Notes: generated by a model from the sequence alone, not told the origin. A stretch of 64,000 nucleotides of DNA from Leptolyngbya boryana PCC 6306 (GCF_000353285.1 NZ_KB731324.1:6041018-6105017), one strand, 5' to 3'. Shown: positions 36,112 to 45,271, numbered from the stretch's first letter. A program made the numbers and translations.

Positions 36112-36249
36112 TTTCTTGCCGAGTTTATCGGGCTGAACGATCGACCTTCTTGCGAATTGAGCAATCCTGTTTGTCACAATCCCTAAAGTAGATTCGATTC
36201 ACGGCAAGCCGTCTTAGAATAAACAGAATTAGTGTTTTTCTCTGTTGTT

Positions 36250-37233
36250 ATGTCTAGCATCACCGTCGATCGCTTAACAAAAGTCTATCCTGTTGCTGTG
36301 AAAGAAGCAGGGTTCAAAGGAACGGTGACCCACTTTTTCAAACGCACTTATCGCCAGGTGAAAGCGGTTCAGGATGTTTCATTTCATATCGAACCGGGCG
36401 AAGTGGTCGGATTTTTAGGGGCAACCGGAGCAGGAAAAACGACGACGTTGAAAATGCTCACCGGATTGATTCATCCGTCTTCTGGCAAAGTGACCGTTGC
36501 AGGACATGTGCCATTTGAGCGTCGATCGAGCTTTTTGCAAAAAATTACGCTAGTCATGGGACAAAAGCAGCAGTTGATTTGGGATTTGCCTGCTGCTGAT
36601 TCTTTGCGCATCAATGCTGCGGTGTATGGAATTAGCGATCGTACGCTAAAAGCTCGGATCGGCGAACTTTCAGAGATGCTGTCTCTAGAAGGCAAACTGA
36701 CTCAGCCTGTCCGCAAACTTTCGCTCGGTGAACGCATGAAATGCGAATTGCTAGCCGCTTTACTTCACGAACCCCAAGTTTTGTTTTTAGACGAGCCGAC
36801 TTTAGGGCTAGATGTGAATGCACAAGTCTCTGTTCGAGAGTTTTTGAAAGAATACAATGCTCAATACAAAGCAACCGTTTTACTAACTAGTCATTACATG
36901 GCAGATATTACTGCCTTGTGTGAGCGGGTGTTGATGATTCATCAGGGACAGCTAATTTATGACGGCAGTTTGGATGGCTTAGTCGATCGCTTCTCTCCCT
37001 GTCGCGAGGTCAAAGTAGAATTTAATCGCACGTACACTGAGTCGGAACTTTCAGCTTATGGGTATGTGCAAGAGGTTGAGAAACAATCCGTGCGCTTTTT
37101 AGTGCAGCAAGAGGACTTGACGCAAGCGATCGCGAGAATCCTAGCCGAGTTGCAAGTGGTTGATTTAGCAGTGAGTGATCCTCCGATCGAAGAAGTCATT
37201 GGGCGAGTATTCCAAGCAGGCGCAGTGATTTGA
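36250..37233 (+). CDS. ABC transporter ATP-binding protein (export type, DUF4162-like)
   Basis: The frame opens at GTG 36232, but ATG 36250 (MSSITVDRLTKVYP) fits the family; 327 residues. Walker A GATGAGKTT (about 57-65), Q-loop around GQKQQLIWDLP, signature LSLGERMKCEL (LSxGE variant), Walker B VLFLDEPTLGLD and H-switch TSHYMADI. The insertion YPVAVKEAGFKGTVTHFFKRTYRQ before strand 2 is typical of the viologen/ABC-2 exporter class. Residues 225-327 form a C-terminal DUF4162-like domain. The usual two membrane permeases are not next to it; they must be elsewhere. Confidence 0.88.
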   Translation: MSSITVDRLTKVYPVAVKEAGFKGTVTHFFKRTYRQVKAVQDVSFHIEPGEVVGFLGATGAGKTTTLKMLTGLIHPSSGKVTVAGHVPFERRSSFLQKITLVMGQKQQLIWDLPAADSLRINAAVYGISDRTLKARIGELSEMLSLEGKLTQPVRKLSLGERMKCELLAALLHEPQVLFLDEPTLGLDVNAQVSVREFLKEYNAQYKATVLLTSHYMADITALCERVLMIHQGQLIYDGSLDGLVDRFSPCREVKVEFNRTYTESELSAYGYVQEVEKQSVRFLVQQEDLTQAIARILAELQVVDLAVSDPPIEEVIGRVFQAGAVI

Positions 37234-37398
37234 GGCTCAGATTACAGTTTGTCTCAAGTTGAATCTTAGAAACTTGTATTGACTTAGAGATGCTTAGGAC
37301 ATAGAACTCGATCGGGAAGAGGCAAAGACAGAAGCGCTTGCCAAAAGATAGCTCTCCATAGCAGGCGTTTTCTTGCAGAAAGCCACCGCTTGATTGTT

Positions 37399-39000
37399 CT
37401 AAGCTTTCTTCATTCGTCCAAACGGAACCTTCTGCGTTACTTCCAAGCTCGCATTCTGAATGTTGTTCTGCACAAACAGAACGTCCTTATTTTGCCACAA
37501 TGGAATAAACGGCACATCCTTGACCAATTCAGCCTGCAACTGCTCAAACAATCCTTTGCGCTTGACTGGATCTAGCTCTTGGCGACTTTGATCAATTAAT
37601 TGATTGACGCGATCGCTAAAGTAAAACGATCCTTGAGACACGGTTGAACCACTCTCACATCGCTGATCTGCTGTTGCCTTAGTACATTCCATAAACGGCT
37701 GAATGTAGTTATCAGCATCGAGAAAATCAGGATTCCAGTCAAATAGAAACATCGGATAAGCAGCTTTATCAATGTTTCGATAAGCCGTAGTAGATTCCAC
37801 ACTGTCTAGCTGAATCTGCATCAAATTGCCCAAGCTCTTACGTACAGACTCTTTGAGAGTAATCGCTGCCATGCCATCAGTTGAGACATTCGATCGATAC
37901 CAGAGTTGTACTTTCAGCGGATTCGATTCGCTGTAGCCTGCTTTGGCAAGTAATGATTTAGCTTTCTCGACATTGCGATCGCCCAATTCTTGAAACACAG
38001 GCTTCTGCTCTTTCATGGTTTTCGGAAGCAGACTATACAGCGGTTCAATCTGTCCCTGAAAAACTCGACTTTCTAGCAACGGACGATCCATCATTGCCGC
38101 GATCGCTTGACGAACTTCTAAGCGATCTAAGGGCGGAGATTTCAAATTAATCGTTAAATAATCAATGCCACTACCAGACTGTTCCAGCATTTTCCAAGCC
38201 GCATTTTTCGCTCCATCTTTGAGCATCCGAATTTGATCGAGGGCTAGACCTTGATAAGCAACATCGATCGCGCCTGTGCGAAAGGCATTAAACAAATTCG
38301 CAGAGCTTGAGAAAAATTGAATATTAATCCCTGGATTCGCAGGTTTAGTTCCCCAATAGCGATCGAATGCTTCGAGCTTCAGCGAATCTGTTCCATACTT
38401 TACTAGCTTGTAAGCTCCCGTTCCTACAAACACTTCGGAATTGAACTTATTTTGACCAATCTCGTAAGCTTTAGGAGAAACAGCACAAGCACCTGAAAAT
38501 GCGAGTAGCGAAGGAAATGCTGCAAAGGGTTTTTTCAGCTTAATCACAAGCTCACCTTCACTTTTAGCCGCGATCGAATCAATCACATCTGCTAGTAAAA
38601 ACGAAGGACTGCCGCCATTTTCGATAAACCGTTTCAGCGAAAATTCCATGGCTTTGGCATTAAACGGTTCGCCATCATGAAACACAACGCCTTGACGAAT
38701 CGGAATCGTATAGGTCAATCGATCTGCACTGACTTTCGGCAAAGCTGTTGCTAATTGAGGCTGTAATTCACTCGTGCCAGGCTTATATCCGTAAAGTCGA
38801 TCGCCTAAGTTGTACAACAAGCTGCCTGCAAAATTCGTATAAGCATCAGCCGGATCGATCGTGTTAATGCTAGCAGTTGAGCCAATCGTAATTTGTCCAT
38901 CTGCATTTGCAGGAGGTTCGTATGTCGATCGAGTACAACCAACCACCAGTGAGAAACAAAGACAGATTAAGAAGAGCGATCGCCCAATTTTTCTCAGCAT
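37399..39000 (-). CDS. ABC transporter solute-binding lipoprotein, family 5
   Basis: 533 residues. Lipoprotein signal with VVGC lipobox (Cys22), then the SBP_bac_5 fold: TIGSTASINTIDPADAYTNF (about 40-59), the conserved YTIPIRQGVVFHDGEPFNAKAMEFSLKR stretch split across about 95-122 and a long C-terminal lobe. Family members bind oligopeptides, nickel or other solutes in the periplasm for DppBCDF/OppBCDF-type importers. No cognate permease or ATPase of that family is adjacent. Gene stands alone, divergent end to end with nothing close; 62 bases separate it from the HTH gene upstream, which may belong to the same transcript. Confidence 0.9.
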   Translation of the reverse strand: MLRKIGRSLFLICLCFSLVVGCTRSTYEPPANADGQITIGSTASINTIDPADAYTNFAGSLLYNLGDRLYGYKPGTSELQPQLATALPKVSADRLTYTIPIRQGVVFHDGEPFNAKAMEFSLKRFIENGGSPSFLLADVIDSIAAKSEGELVIKLKKPFAAFPSLLAFSGACAVSPKAYEIGQNKFNSEVFVGTGAYKLVKYGTDSLKLEAFDRYWGTKPANPGINIQFFSSSANLFNAFRTGAIDVAYQGLALDQIRMLKDGAKNAAWKMLEQSGSGIDYLTINLKSPPLDRLEVRQAIAAMMDRPLLESRVFQGQIEPLYSLLPKTMKEQKPVFQELGDRNVEKAKSLLAKAGYSESNPLKVQLWYRSNVSTDGMAAITLKESVRKSLGNLMQIQLDSVESTTAYRNIDKAAYPMFLFDWNPDFLDADNYIQPFMECTKATADQRCESGSTVSQGSFYFSDRVNQLIDQSRQELDPVKRKGLFEQLQAELVKDVPFIPLWQNKDVLFVQNNIQNASLEVTQKVPFGRMKKA

Positions 39001-39062
39001 TGTCGAGTGCCAAAAATGAGTTTTTTGAGTGTAGCAGGAAAGGTGGTCTGACAGTTGAGTGC

Positions 39063-39416
39063 CTAAGACGATCGAGATTTGAGCAGTTCATGAATACTCT
39101 TGAGTTCAACGAGAATGGCTTCGAGAACTTCTTGCGTGTGATTCGGTTGAGGCTCTTGAATCTCGATCGTCACTTGTTTGATTTTCAAAACTTCTTTGGC
39201 AAATCGAGCGACTTCATTTGAGTGAAACATCAATGGATCGTTCGGAGATTGCCGCAGTTCAGGATTAAGACGCTTGGGATTGAACGGAGGATTGAGTTGT
39301 TCAAGGTCAGTATTGGCATAGCGATAGACCGAAGCTCGCGATCGATTCAGAGTTTTCTGAACAGCTTCGACATCCATTAAACCTGTGGTTCCACCAAATT
39401 CGGTATCCGCGTACAT
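39063..39416 (-). CDS. Small HTH DNA-binding-like protein
   Basis: 117 residues. Residues 13-35 read GLMDVEAVQKTLNRSRASVYRY, a helix-turn-helix of the MerR/excisionase-like type, followed by NPPFNPKRLNPELR, the loop DPLMFHSNEVARFAKEVLKIKQVTIEIQEP and a C-terminal helix. The order is familiar from a conserved cyanobacterial family of unknown role that I believe is sometimes labelled resolvase or DNA-binding protein. It lies 62 bases upstream of the solute-binding gene and could regulate it. Confidence 0.65.
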   Translation of the reverse strand: MYADTEFGGTTGLMDVEAVQKTLNRSRASVYRYANTDLEQLNPPFNPKRLNPELRQSPNDPLMFHSNEVARFAKEVLKIKQVTIEIQEPQPNHTQEVLEAILVELKSIHELLKSRSS

Positions 39417-39559
39417 GCATTCATTCTCGCAATTAGACGCGAAAATCTTAACATAAGAATCTTTGTGTAAAGTAGGATTTATCGATTGTTCTGATCCGCT
39501 TGGAGAACTCTACCTTTACTGTTAATTGGTATAGATGGATCAATTTTGAGGGGTTGGCG

Positions 39560-40414
39560 ATGACTTTGAAGATTCGATCGATGACCCTGGCAGAGGTTCA
39601 AATTGCCTTAAACTGGGCAGCCCAAGAAGGCTGGAATCCAGGACTTTATGATGCAGAACCTTTCTACAAAGCTGACCCCGATGGATTTTTACTTGCAGAA
39701 CTCGATGAACAACCGATTGGCTGTATCTCTGTCGTTCGCTACAGCCAGAAGTTTGGTTTCATTGGGCTGTACATCGTTCAACCCGAATGGAGAGGGAAAG
39801 GCTACGGTTTGAAATTATGGCAGACGGCATGGCAGCAATTTGTATCAAGACTCGATGCTGATGCCAGTATTGGGTTAGATGGAGTGCTCGCTCGAGAAGC
39901 CACTTATCGCCAGGCTGGATTCGTTCCGGCTTACCGTCATGTTCGACATCTTCATCAACCCGATGGTTCAGCTCAGCATCCTGACTGGGTAATTCCTCTC
40001 AATCAACTTCCATTAGCAGAGATTCTTCGATATGACGCTGAACTATTTCCGGCATCCCGTTCGCAATTTCTAGAATCATGGCTTCAGATGCCAGAAAGTG
40101 CAGCGTATGGAGTTGTGGAACAGAATCGATTAGTTGGCTATGGTGTAATTCGCCGCTGTGTGCAGGGATTTAAAGTCTGTCCGCTATTTTCAGATTCGCT
40201 AGAAATTGCAGAAGCTATTTTGCAAGCCTTGATCGTTAAAGCGGGAACAGAGCCTGTGTTTATCGATATTCCAGATGTTCATCCTGCTTTGACAAGCTTA
40301 AAGCAACGATATGCATTAGAACCGATGTTCACTTGTGTGCGAATGTATTGGGGACAAGTTCCAACCTTGCCTGTCGATCGTATTTTTGGTGCGACGACTC
40401 TGGAATTGGGATAA
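39560..40414 (+). CDS. GNAT family N-acetyltransferase
   Basis: 284 residues from ATG 39560, which is preceded by GAGGGG at 8 bases; the TTG at 39500 adds 20 unrelated residues. N-terminal GNAT domain (1-150) with strand LAELDEQPIGCISVV, the acetyl-CoA loop QPEWRGKGYGLKLW (about 75-88) and the later LDGVLAREATYRQAGFVPAYR. The C-terminal half (about 160-284) is a second domain like the YitH/HolE type (DELFPASRSQFLESWL-like). Substrate unknown. Single gene. Confidence 0.85.
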   Translation: MTLKIRSMTLAEVQIALNWAAQEGWNPGLYDAEPFYKADPDGFLLAELDEQPIGCISVVRYSQKFGFIGLYIVQPEWRGKGYGLKLWQTAWQQFVSRLDADASIGLDGVLAREATYRQAGFVPAYRHVRHLHQPDGSAQHPDWVIPLNQLPLAEILRYDAELFPASRSQFLESWLQMPESAAYGVVEQNRLVGYGVIRRCVQGFKVCPLFSDSLEIAEAILQALIVKAGTEPVFIDIPDVHPALTSLKQRYALEPMFTCVRMYWGQVPTLPVDRIFGATTLELG

Positions 40415-40477
40415 GCACTCAGATTGAACGCCCATCTACGATTTGCCTAATTGATGACACGCTCTAATGCATTGGTG

Positions 40478-41047
40478 TCAACCTGGAACTGCGCTTTCTT
40501 CAATCGATTTCTGATGAATGCTAATTTCTAGCAAAAATGTTGTGATTTCATGAATCAAGGGATACTGTTGTAAAAGTTGACGTGTCTCTGGAGAGAGGAG
40601 TCTCAAGATTTCTGCTAACAAGGCTGTCTTGTCTTCTGCTAGAGTGTCTAATAGCTCTTGAGGATGCCGCTGAGCAAATTTCCACTCTAGATCAGTCAAG
40701 GCTTTGCCAATGAGAGTTTCGATAAGCGATCGATCTTGGAAAAAGATAACTTCTAGTTCTGGAACAGCGATCGCTAATTTGAATGGCACAGAGCCAGCAT
40801 AAGTCCGAAGCAAGTACCCTAAATCTGCTTTTCTTTGCTGAATTGCTGACTCATCATTTGTTCTCGAATTCAGAACCAAGACTACAGGTAGACGCTTCTC
40901 GGCAAGCAGAGACATTGCCCGAGATTCTGCATCATAATCGCTTTTGCTTTCAACAAACTGAACTCCTTCTTGTGCCGATTTTGGCAGCACTTTTCTAAGA
41001 ATCTCTGCATCAGAAGGACGTTCTGTAATCAAATAAACTCGATTCAT
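40478..41047 (-). CDS. TOPRIM-like protein with altered metal motif, partner of nuclease
   Basis: 189 residues. The ATG at 41047 overlaps the stop of the upstream nuclease gene by four bases (ATGA) and gives MNRVYLITERPSDAEIL; the longer frame to 41098 is antisense-free but internal to the nuclease gene. The sequence follows a TOPRIM/DUF4276-type layout: LITERPSDA with Glu9, then PVVLVLNSRTND where DxD is expected (Asn60, Arg62), then LAIAVPELEVIFF (about 91-103), the segment corresponding to the P-E-E/A-W-L motif. The expected acidic pair is missing, so metal-dependent cleavage is doubtful. C-terminal helical part 110-189. The role is inferred mainly from its coupling to the nuclease. No known system was identified. 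Confidence 0.6.
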   Translation of the reverse strand: MNRVYLITERPSDAEILRKVLPKSAQEGVQFVESKSDYDAESRAMSLLAEKRLPVVLVLNSRTNDESAIQQRKADLGYLLRTYAGSVPFKLAIAVPELEVIFFQDRSLIETLIGKALTDLEWKFAQRHPQELLDTLAEDKTALLAEILRLLSPETRQLLQQYPLIHEITTFLLEISIHQKSIEESAVPG

Positions 41048-41592
41048 CCCCCTTCCTCCGCTTGAATTCGATAGTTTGGAATTCCTTGCTGCACACAAAA
41101 TCGATACTTTTTCAGCAACGATTGTTGCATTTGTCTTGACTGTAGCGCATATTCAATCTCGTCTCCAGTCCACAGCAAAATTGTTTGAGGAGCAATGTAC
41201 TGAGCAAGAGAAATTGCAGCATACGTAAATCCATTCCGGCTAAACAAAATCCCGATCGTTGATGCAGGTCGGCGCAATAGCTGGTTTCGCATTTTAGCCA
41301 GCGGCTCGATATTGACACGCTCTGCTACGTCTTTGCATTCGATTAAGCAAGCAAGCCCATTGGAATAAATTGCACCATCAATTTGCTCTAATTCTTCTTC
41401 CTCAATGACCACACTGTAAGGATAGATAACTTCTGCACCTTCTAAATGAAATGCCCTGAGTACTAGGTATTCCATTGCTTTCCCACGTTCCCAATCAGGA
41501 GTATCACCCAACTGAATTTGGTTCCATAGCATTAAGAGTTCGTCCCAGTCGTAGCAGGTGATTCTGCGTTCGTATTCTAATGCTGTTGGCAT
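41044..41592 (-). CDS. PD-(D/E)XK restriction endonuclease-like protein
   Basis: 182 residues. The core EQIDGAIYSNGLACLIECKD holds Asp72, Glu85 and Lys87 (ExK), the classical D...ExK triad, with Glu41 on the preceding helix (WERGKAMEYLVLRAF). Later TIGILFSRNGFTYAAISLAQ (about 112-131) is typical of the Mrr/type IV restriction endonuclease core. N-terminal 1-30 is a small helical cap (EYERRITCYDWDELLMLWNQ). Such enzymes cut DNA, often modified DNA. Its stop overlaps the start of the TOPRIM-like gene, so the pair is translationally coupled. No methyltransferase or helicase is nearby, so a standard restriction-modification system is not present. Confidence 0.8.
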   Translation of the reverse strand: MPTALEYERRITCYDWDELLMLWNQIQLGDTPDWERGKAMEYLVLRAFHLEGAEVIYPYSVVIEEEELEQIDGAIYSNGLACLIECKDVAERVNIEPLAKMRNQLLRRPASTIGILFSRNGFTYAAISLAQYIAPQTILLWTGDEIEYALQSRQMQQSLLKKYRFCVQQGIPNYRIQAEEGG

Positions 41593-41667
41593 CTTTTTCT
41601 CTTTGTAACCCTGATTGACCAGAACTCGAAGTTGTCAGAAAACTTCGAGTTCTGATCCCGCGCGGAC

Positions 41668-43734
41668 TTATCCGATTTCTGGTTCCTGACTACCTAATCG
41701 CGATCGCACTTCCACCTTCGCTCTTGGCTTTGTAAGCTGAAACTTCGGCATCAAATGTGGTTTTCCTAGTCCATACGTCAGCGCATAGCTCTGAGACAAT
41801 CCCCACAGCCACACTGAGGGCAATCGAGGCTCTAACCAAGGTTGCATCTGATAAAGCAGCTTTGGAAACCAACCGCTAAAGATCCAACTCATCAACGCAC
41901 TGACGGCAAAGTTCAAGTAATTCCCTAGCCAGCGGGTCAGATCCTTTGCGCCTGCCATTTGCCAGATCCAGAGTAAAAGACGCGGATTTTTCTTAGCAGC
42001 AACGAGTGCCATGCGATTAAATCTTGTCCAAGTCACCCGATCTTTGATAAATGCATCTGCGATCGCTGGCGGCTGATCAGCAAGGACATCAAAGAAGGTA
42101 TTCAGCATCGAATTGACTTGCTGCGGCGGCAAAATCTTACCGGTTGGCACCATCATGCCTTTTGAGAACATCCAAGTCACAGAGACATTACTTTGATAAG
42201 CCCGAATTGCATTCAGCGATCGCTGATCGAGTAAATCATGCTTCAGTGCTGTATCTAGTAAATGAGTCAGACGAGATAGATTCCGTACTAATGACCCAAA
42301 GCCTGTAAACACTAACGGAGATTGCAACGAAGCAGCATCGCCAATCGCAATTAAGCGATCGAATGCAATGGTGCGATCGCGACTGCTCATACTGAAATGT
42401 CCTGGAATGTAGCCAAACGTTGCCTTCTTCCAGACCAGCTTATCCATGTCACAACGCCGATACTCGGGCAGGATCGTAAAGAAATCCTCGTACATCTCAA
42501 GTAAAGAACCTGGATTTTCAGGATGCACTTGATGATAGTGGAACAGATAGAAAGTAAGTTCTTTGCCCTCAGCCGGAAAAAGCTCCCAGATTAACTGCCG
42601 TCCGCGAGAAATGTCTCCGTGACTGTTCAGCACATCGCCATATTGCACATCCCAGACTTCCGGCTCAAATCCTTCAGAAATCACCGCTCCAACTGTTGGG
42701 CAAACACTATCAAAGGCTCGACCTGAATTGAGTTGCCACGCGATCGGTGAAGCCGTTCCCATTGCATCTACGAGCAACCGCCCTGTGACTTGACGATCGC
42801 TTCCAGTGGGCAAATGTTTCGCGTAAATCGTCGCTTTATCTGGGTTAATATCGGCTCGTTCAAACTCAGTCTCATCCCAAATTTCGCCGCCCGCTTCGCG
42901 GAACTTATCCCCGCAGAGTTTGAGAAATCTTTCTGCATCGATCGCAATATTCAAAACCGTCGGCGTATGCAGAATCTTCGCCTTAGCTTGCGGTGGATTG
43001 TTTGCATCAAAGAACTTGTGGAAGCCATCGACATACTCAGCCGCAATCACTCGATCGAATTCGGCGACTGTAAACAATCCCAAATCGATCAAACTCTGAA
43101 ACTCACTGCGTGAAATATTCCATTCCCGATTCATCCGTCCAAACGGCATCCGCTCCAGCAGTAGCACCCGGTAGCCCAATTTTGCCATCACAGCCGCATG
43201 AACAATGCCTAACGCCCCTCCAATGTAGATGAGGTCATAAGATGGCTTCGCTGGCGTGATATTGCCATCATCCGTGCGGAAAACAACTTGCTTCGGAGTT
43301 TGAGGAGTCTGGACACTTTCACGCCAGCGTTGTTCCCACCAGTACACGCGATTTAAGTCATACTCGCCATTCGGTATTTTCTTGAAAAACTCAACCGTTT
43401 TCGGATAATCTGCCGCTAATGCTTCAAAAATCGACTGCTGCGATAAATCAATGTTTGGAGGAGCAGGATAGACTGGCGGAAATTCTTCTCTCAAATCCGC
43501 CACTAATTTTCGGAGAATTTTTGCTTCACCTGCTCCAGCGCGATCTGCCCAGCGAAATACTTTCAGATAGGTCGATCGCTGAACTGACCAGACAAATATC
43601 GAAAGTTCACCTAGCCGAATCCCCGCAGGCATGAGGACTTTCTCGCCTTGTTCAGGAGCATAGTCAGCATGCAGCCATGAAATGACCGCAGCCGTATCGG
43701 GGGTGGGGACTTCTAGGTAAAGGATTTCTTCCAT
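41668..43734 (-). CDS. FAD-dependent oxidoreductase of the CruA/CruP lycopene cyclase family
   Basis: 688 residues. N-terminal extension 1-165 (LYLEVPTPDTAAVISWL, YLKVFRWA) precedes a flavin fold with IYIGGALGIVHAAVMAKLGYR (about 171-191), then ERMPFGRMNREWNISRSEFQSL. NREWNISR is a hallmark I associate with CruA/CruP cyclases. The second FAD motif RLIAIGDAASLQSPLVFTGFG (about 470-490) and a hydrophobic C-terminus (about 610-650) with LGNYLNFAVSALMSWIFSG are consistent with membrane association. CruA makes gamma-carotene from lycopene; CruP paralogues have a less clear role. Which of the two this is cannot be decided here, and a non-carotenoid substrate is possible. Confidence 0.7.
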   Translation of the reverse strand: MEEILYLEVPTPDTAAVISWLHADYAPEQGEKVLMPAGIRLGELSIFVWSVQRSTYLKVFRWADRAGAGEAKILRKLVADLREEFPPVYPAPPNIDLSQQSIFEALAADYPKTVEFFKKIPNGEYDLNRVYWWEQRWRESVQTPQTPKQVVFRTDDGNITPAKPSYDLIYIGGALGIVHAAVMAKLGYRVLLLERMPFGRMNREWNISRSEFQSLIDLGLFTVAEFDRVIAAEYVDGFHKFFDANNPPQAKAKILHTPTVLNIAIDAERFLKLCGDKFREAGGEIWDETEFERADINPDKATIYAKHLPTGSDRQVTGRLLVDAMGTASPIAWQLNSGRAFDSVCPTVGAVISEGFEPEVWDVQYGDVLNSHGDISRGRQLIWELFPAEGKELTFYLFHYHQVHPENPGSLLEMYEDFFTILPEYRRCDMDKLVWKKATFGYIPGHFSMSSRDRTIAFDRLIAIGDAASLQSPLVFTGFGSLVRNLSRLTHLLDTALKHDLLDQRSLNAIRAYQSNVSVTWMFSKGMMVPTGKILPPQQVNSMLNTFFDVLADQPPAIADAFIKDRVTWTRFNRMALVAAKKNPRLLLWIWQMAGAKDLTRWLGNYLNFAVSALMSWIFSGWFPKLLYQMQPWLEPRLPSVWLWGLSQSYALTYGLGKPHLMPKFQLTKPRAKVEVRSRLGSQEPEIG

Positions 43735-43866
43735 GAGTAAGATCTAAACTCCGATCAATTCAGCAAGACGGTTGACAAACCAATAAAAAACAAGCTACTC
43801 CTGATACCAAATTAAATTCTTTACATCATTTTCATTATTATCGAGGACTCGGATCAGATCAGCACT

Positions 43867-44106
43867 ATGAATTATCCTATTTCACCGCGCGCTTCTGAAT
43901 CTATCTCAGTACGGTCTCCTGGGGCTGAAGAACTTATTCTCAACGCGATCGCTGTTGTGATCGAAACCGCTCGCTCTCAGGGACAGTCTTTAGAAGAAAT
44001 CAAAGCTGAAGTCCTAGCCGACGACGCAATTCTAGATGCCCAACAGCGGCAATGGCTCAGCGATATTGTGACGCAAGCTTGGCAGGATTTTCCGCACTCA
44101 TGCTGA
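43867..44106 (+). CDS. Small conserved acidic protein
   Basis: 79 residues. The body is two helices: EELILNAIAVVIETARSQGQ and SLEEIKAEVLADDAILDAQQRQWLSDIVTQAW, ending in WQDFPHSC. Soluble, acidic, no motif of known function. Similar short proteins occur in other cyanobacteria as far as I recall. Stands alone between divergent and downstream genes; ATG has a plausible upstream region but no strong ribosome-binding site. Confidence 0.55.
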   Translation: MNYPISPRASESISVRSPGAEELILNAIAVVIETARSQGQSLEEIKAEVLADDAILDAQQRQWLSDIVTQAWQDFPHSC

Positions 44107-44347
44107 AATGTCTAAGTTGAGAAGCTATCAATTACACTTCTAAGCGATCAATTTATATGAGAAGTCCATCCCGGAATCACCTTCATTTGGGGGTTGCCGA
44201 AGTCTGTGTAGGAGTGATTAAAGCGGACATGGTATGTGCGAAATCCGAAACTTTCTTTGATAAAGTCGGATGCGGCTTACCGAGGTTGAGCCAGTTTTGC
44301 AGTTTATCCGGTAGGCTCTTGATTGATCCTATTTTTCAGGCAACGTG

Positions 44348-45259
44348 ATGAAGGCTGCAATTCAAGTTCTGGGCATCGATTTAGGTGGGACAGCAATTAA
44401 ATTGGGACGGTTTACTCCATATGGAACGTGCCTTCAAGCACTCACGGTTCCAACGCCTCAACCCGCTTTGCCTAGAGCGGTGCTGATGACGATCGTTGAT
44501 GCGATCGCTGACCTTGATCCGAAGCGCGAAGCTTGTGCGATCGGAATTGGTATGCCAGGACCAACCGATGCTAGAGGACGCATCGCCCGAATCGCAATCA
44601 ATTTGCCGGATTGGATTGAGATTCCCTTAGCCGATTGGATCGAAGAAAAAACAGGACGACCGACGATTTTGTCGAATGATGCCAATTGTGCAGGTTTAGG
44701 AGAAGCGTGGCTCGGTGCTGGCAAAGCCTTTCAAAATTTCATTCTTCTGACGCTGGGAACCGGGGTCGGAGGGGCAATTATTTTGAACGGGGAACTGTTT
44801 ATCGGACATACGGGCGCAGCAGGTGAATTAGGGCTGATTAGCTTAGATGCGAATGGCGCGCCCTGTAAGAGTGGAAATCGCGGCTCTCTGGAGCAGCATA
44901 CGTCGATTCAAGCAATTCGACGACGGACGGGAAAAGAACCGGATGAATTGTGCAGATTAGCGCGATCGCACGATCCAGCAGCCTTAGAATTTTGGCGATC
45001 CTATGGACGCGATTTGGGACTGGGTTTGACGAGTTTGATTTATGTCCTGACTCCAGAAGCGATCTTAATTGGTGGGGGAATCAGTGCGAGTGCAGAATTT
45101 TTCTTACCAAGCGCGATCGCAGAAATCGAACAACGAGTCATGCCAACTTCGCGAGAAGGATTACAGATCATTCCTGCTCAGTTAGGGAATTGCGCTGGAA
45201 TGATTGGGGCTGCAAAATTAGCTCTCAATTCACGTTACATTGAGAACTGCCCTGAATAA
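44348..45259 (+). CDS. ROK family sugar kinase (glucokinase-like)
   Basis: 303 residues from ATG 44348 (GTG 44345 precedes it). Phosphate-1 motif LGIDLGGTAIKLGRF (about 8-22), the ROK SNDANCAGLGEAWLG stretch (about 113-127), LTLGTGVGGAIILNG (phosphate-2, about 135-149) and the GHTGAAGELG loop with the sugar-binding His/Glu. The ROK zinc signature CxCGxxGCxE appears as CKSGNRGSLE, retaining only the first Cys, so zinc is probably not bound this way. Likely glucokinase; polyphosphate or other hexose specificity cannot be excluded. 12 bases separate it from hisIE on the same strand. Confidence 0.85.
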   Translation: MKAAIQVLGIDLGGTAIKLGRFTPYGTCLQALTVPTPQPALPRAVLMTIVDAIADLDPKREACAIGIGMPGPTDARGRIARIAINLPDWIEIPLADWIEEKTGRPTILSNDANCAGLGEAWLGAGKAFQNFILLTLGTGVGGAIILNGELFIGHTGAAGELGLISLDANGAPCKSGNRGSLEQHTSIQAIRRRTGKEPDELCRLARSHDPAALEFWRSYGRDLGLGLTSLIYVLTPEAILIGGGISASAEFFLPSAIAEIEQRVMPTSREGLQIIPAQLGNCAGMIGAAKLALNSRYIENCPE

Positions 45260-45271
45260 ACACCGATTGTT

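Noticed and set aside
44157-44348. 63-codon frame before the ROK kinase
   Set aside because: Ends overlapping the kinase start but has no ribosome site, no recognisable fold and mixed composition; weak hairpins there do not resemble any known riboswitch.
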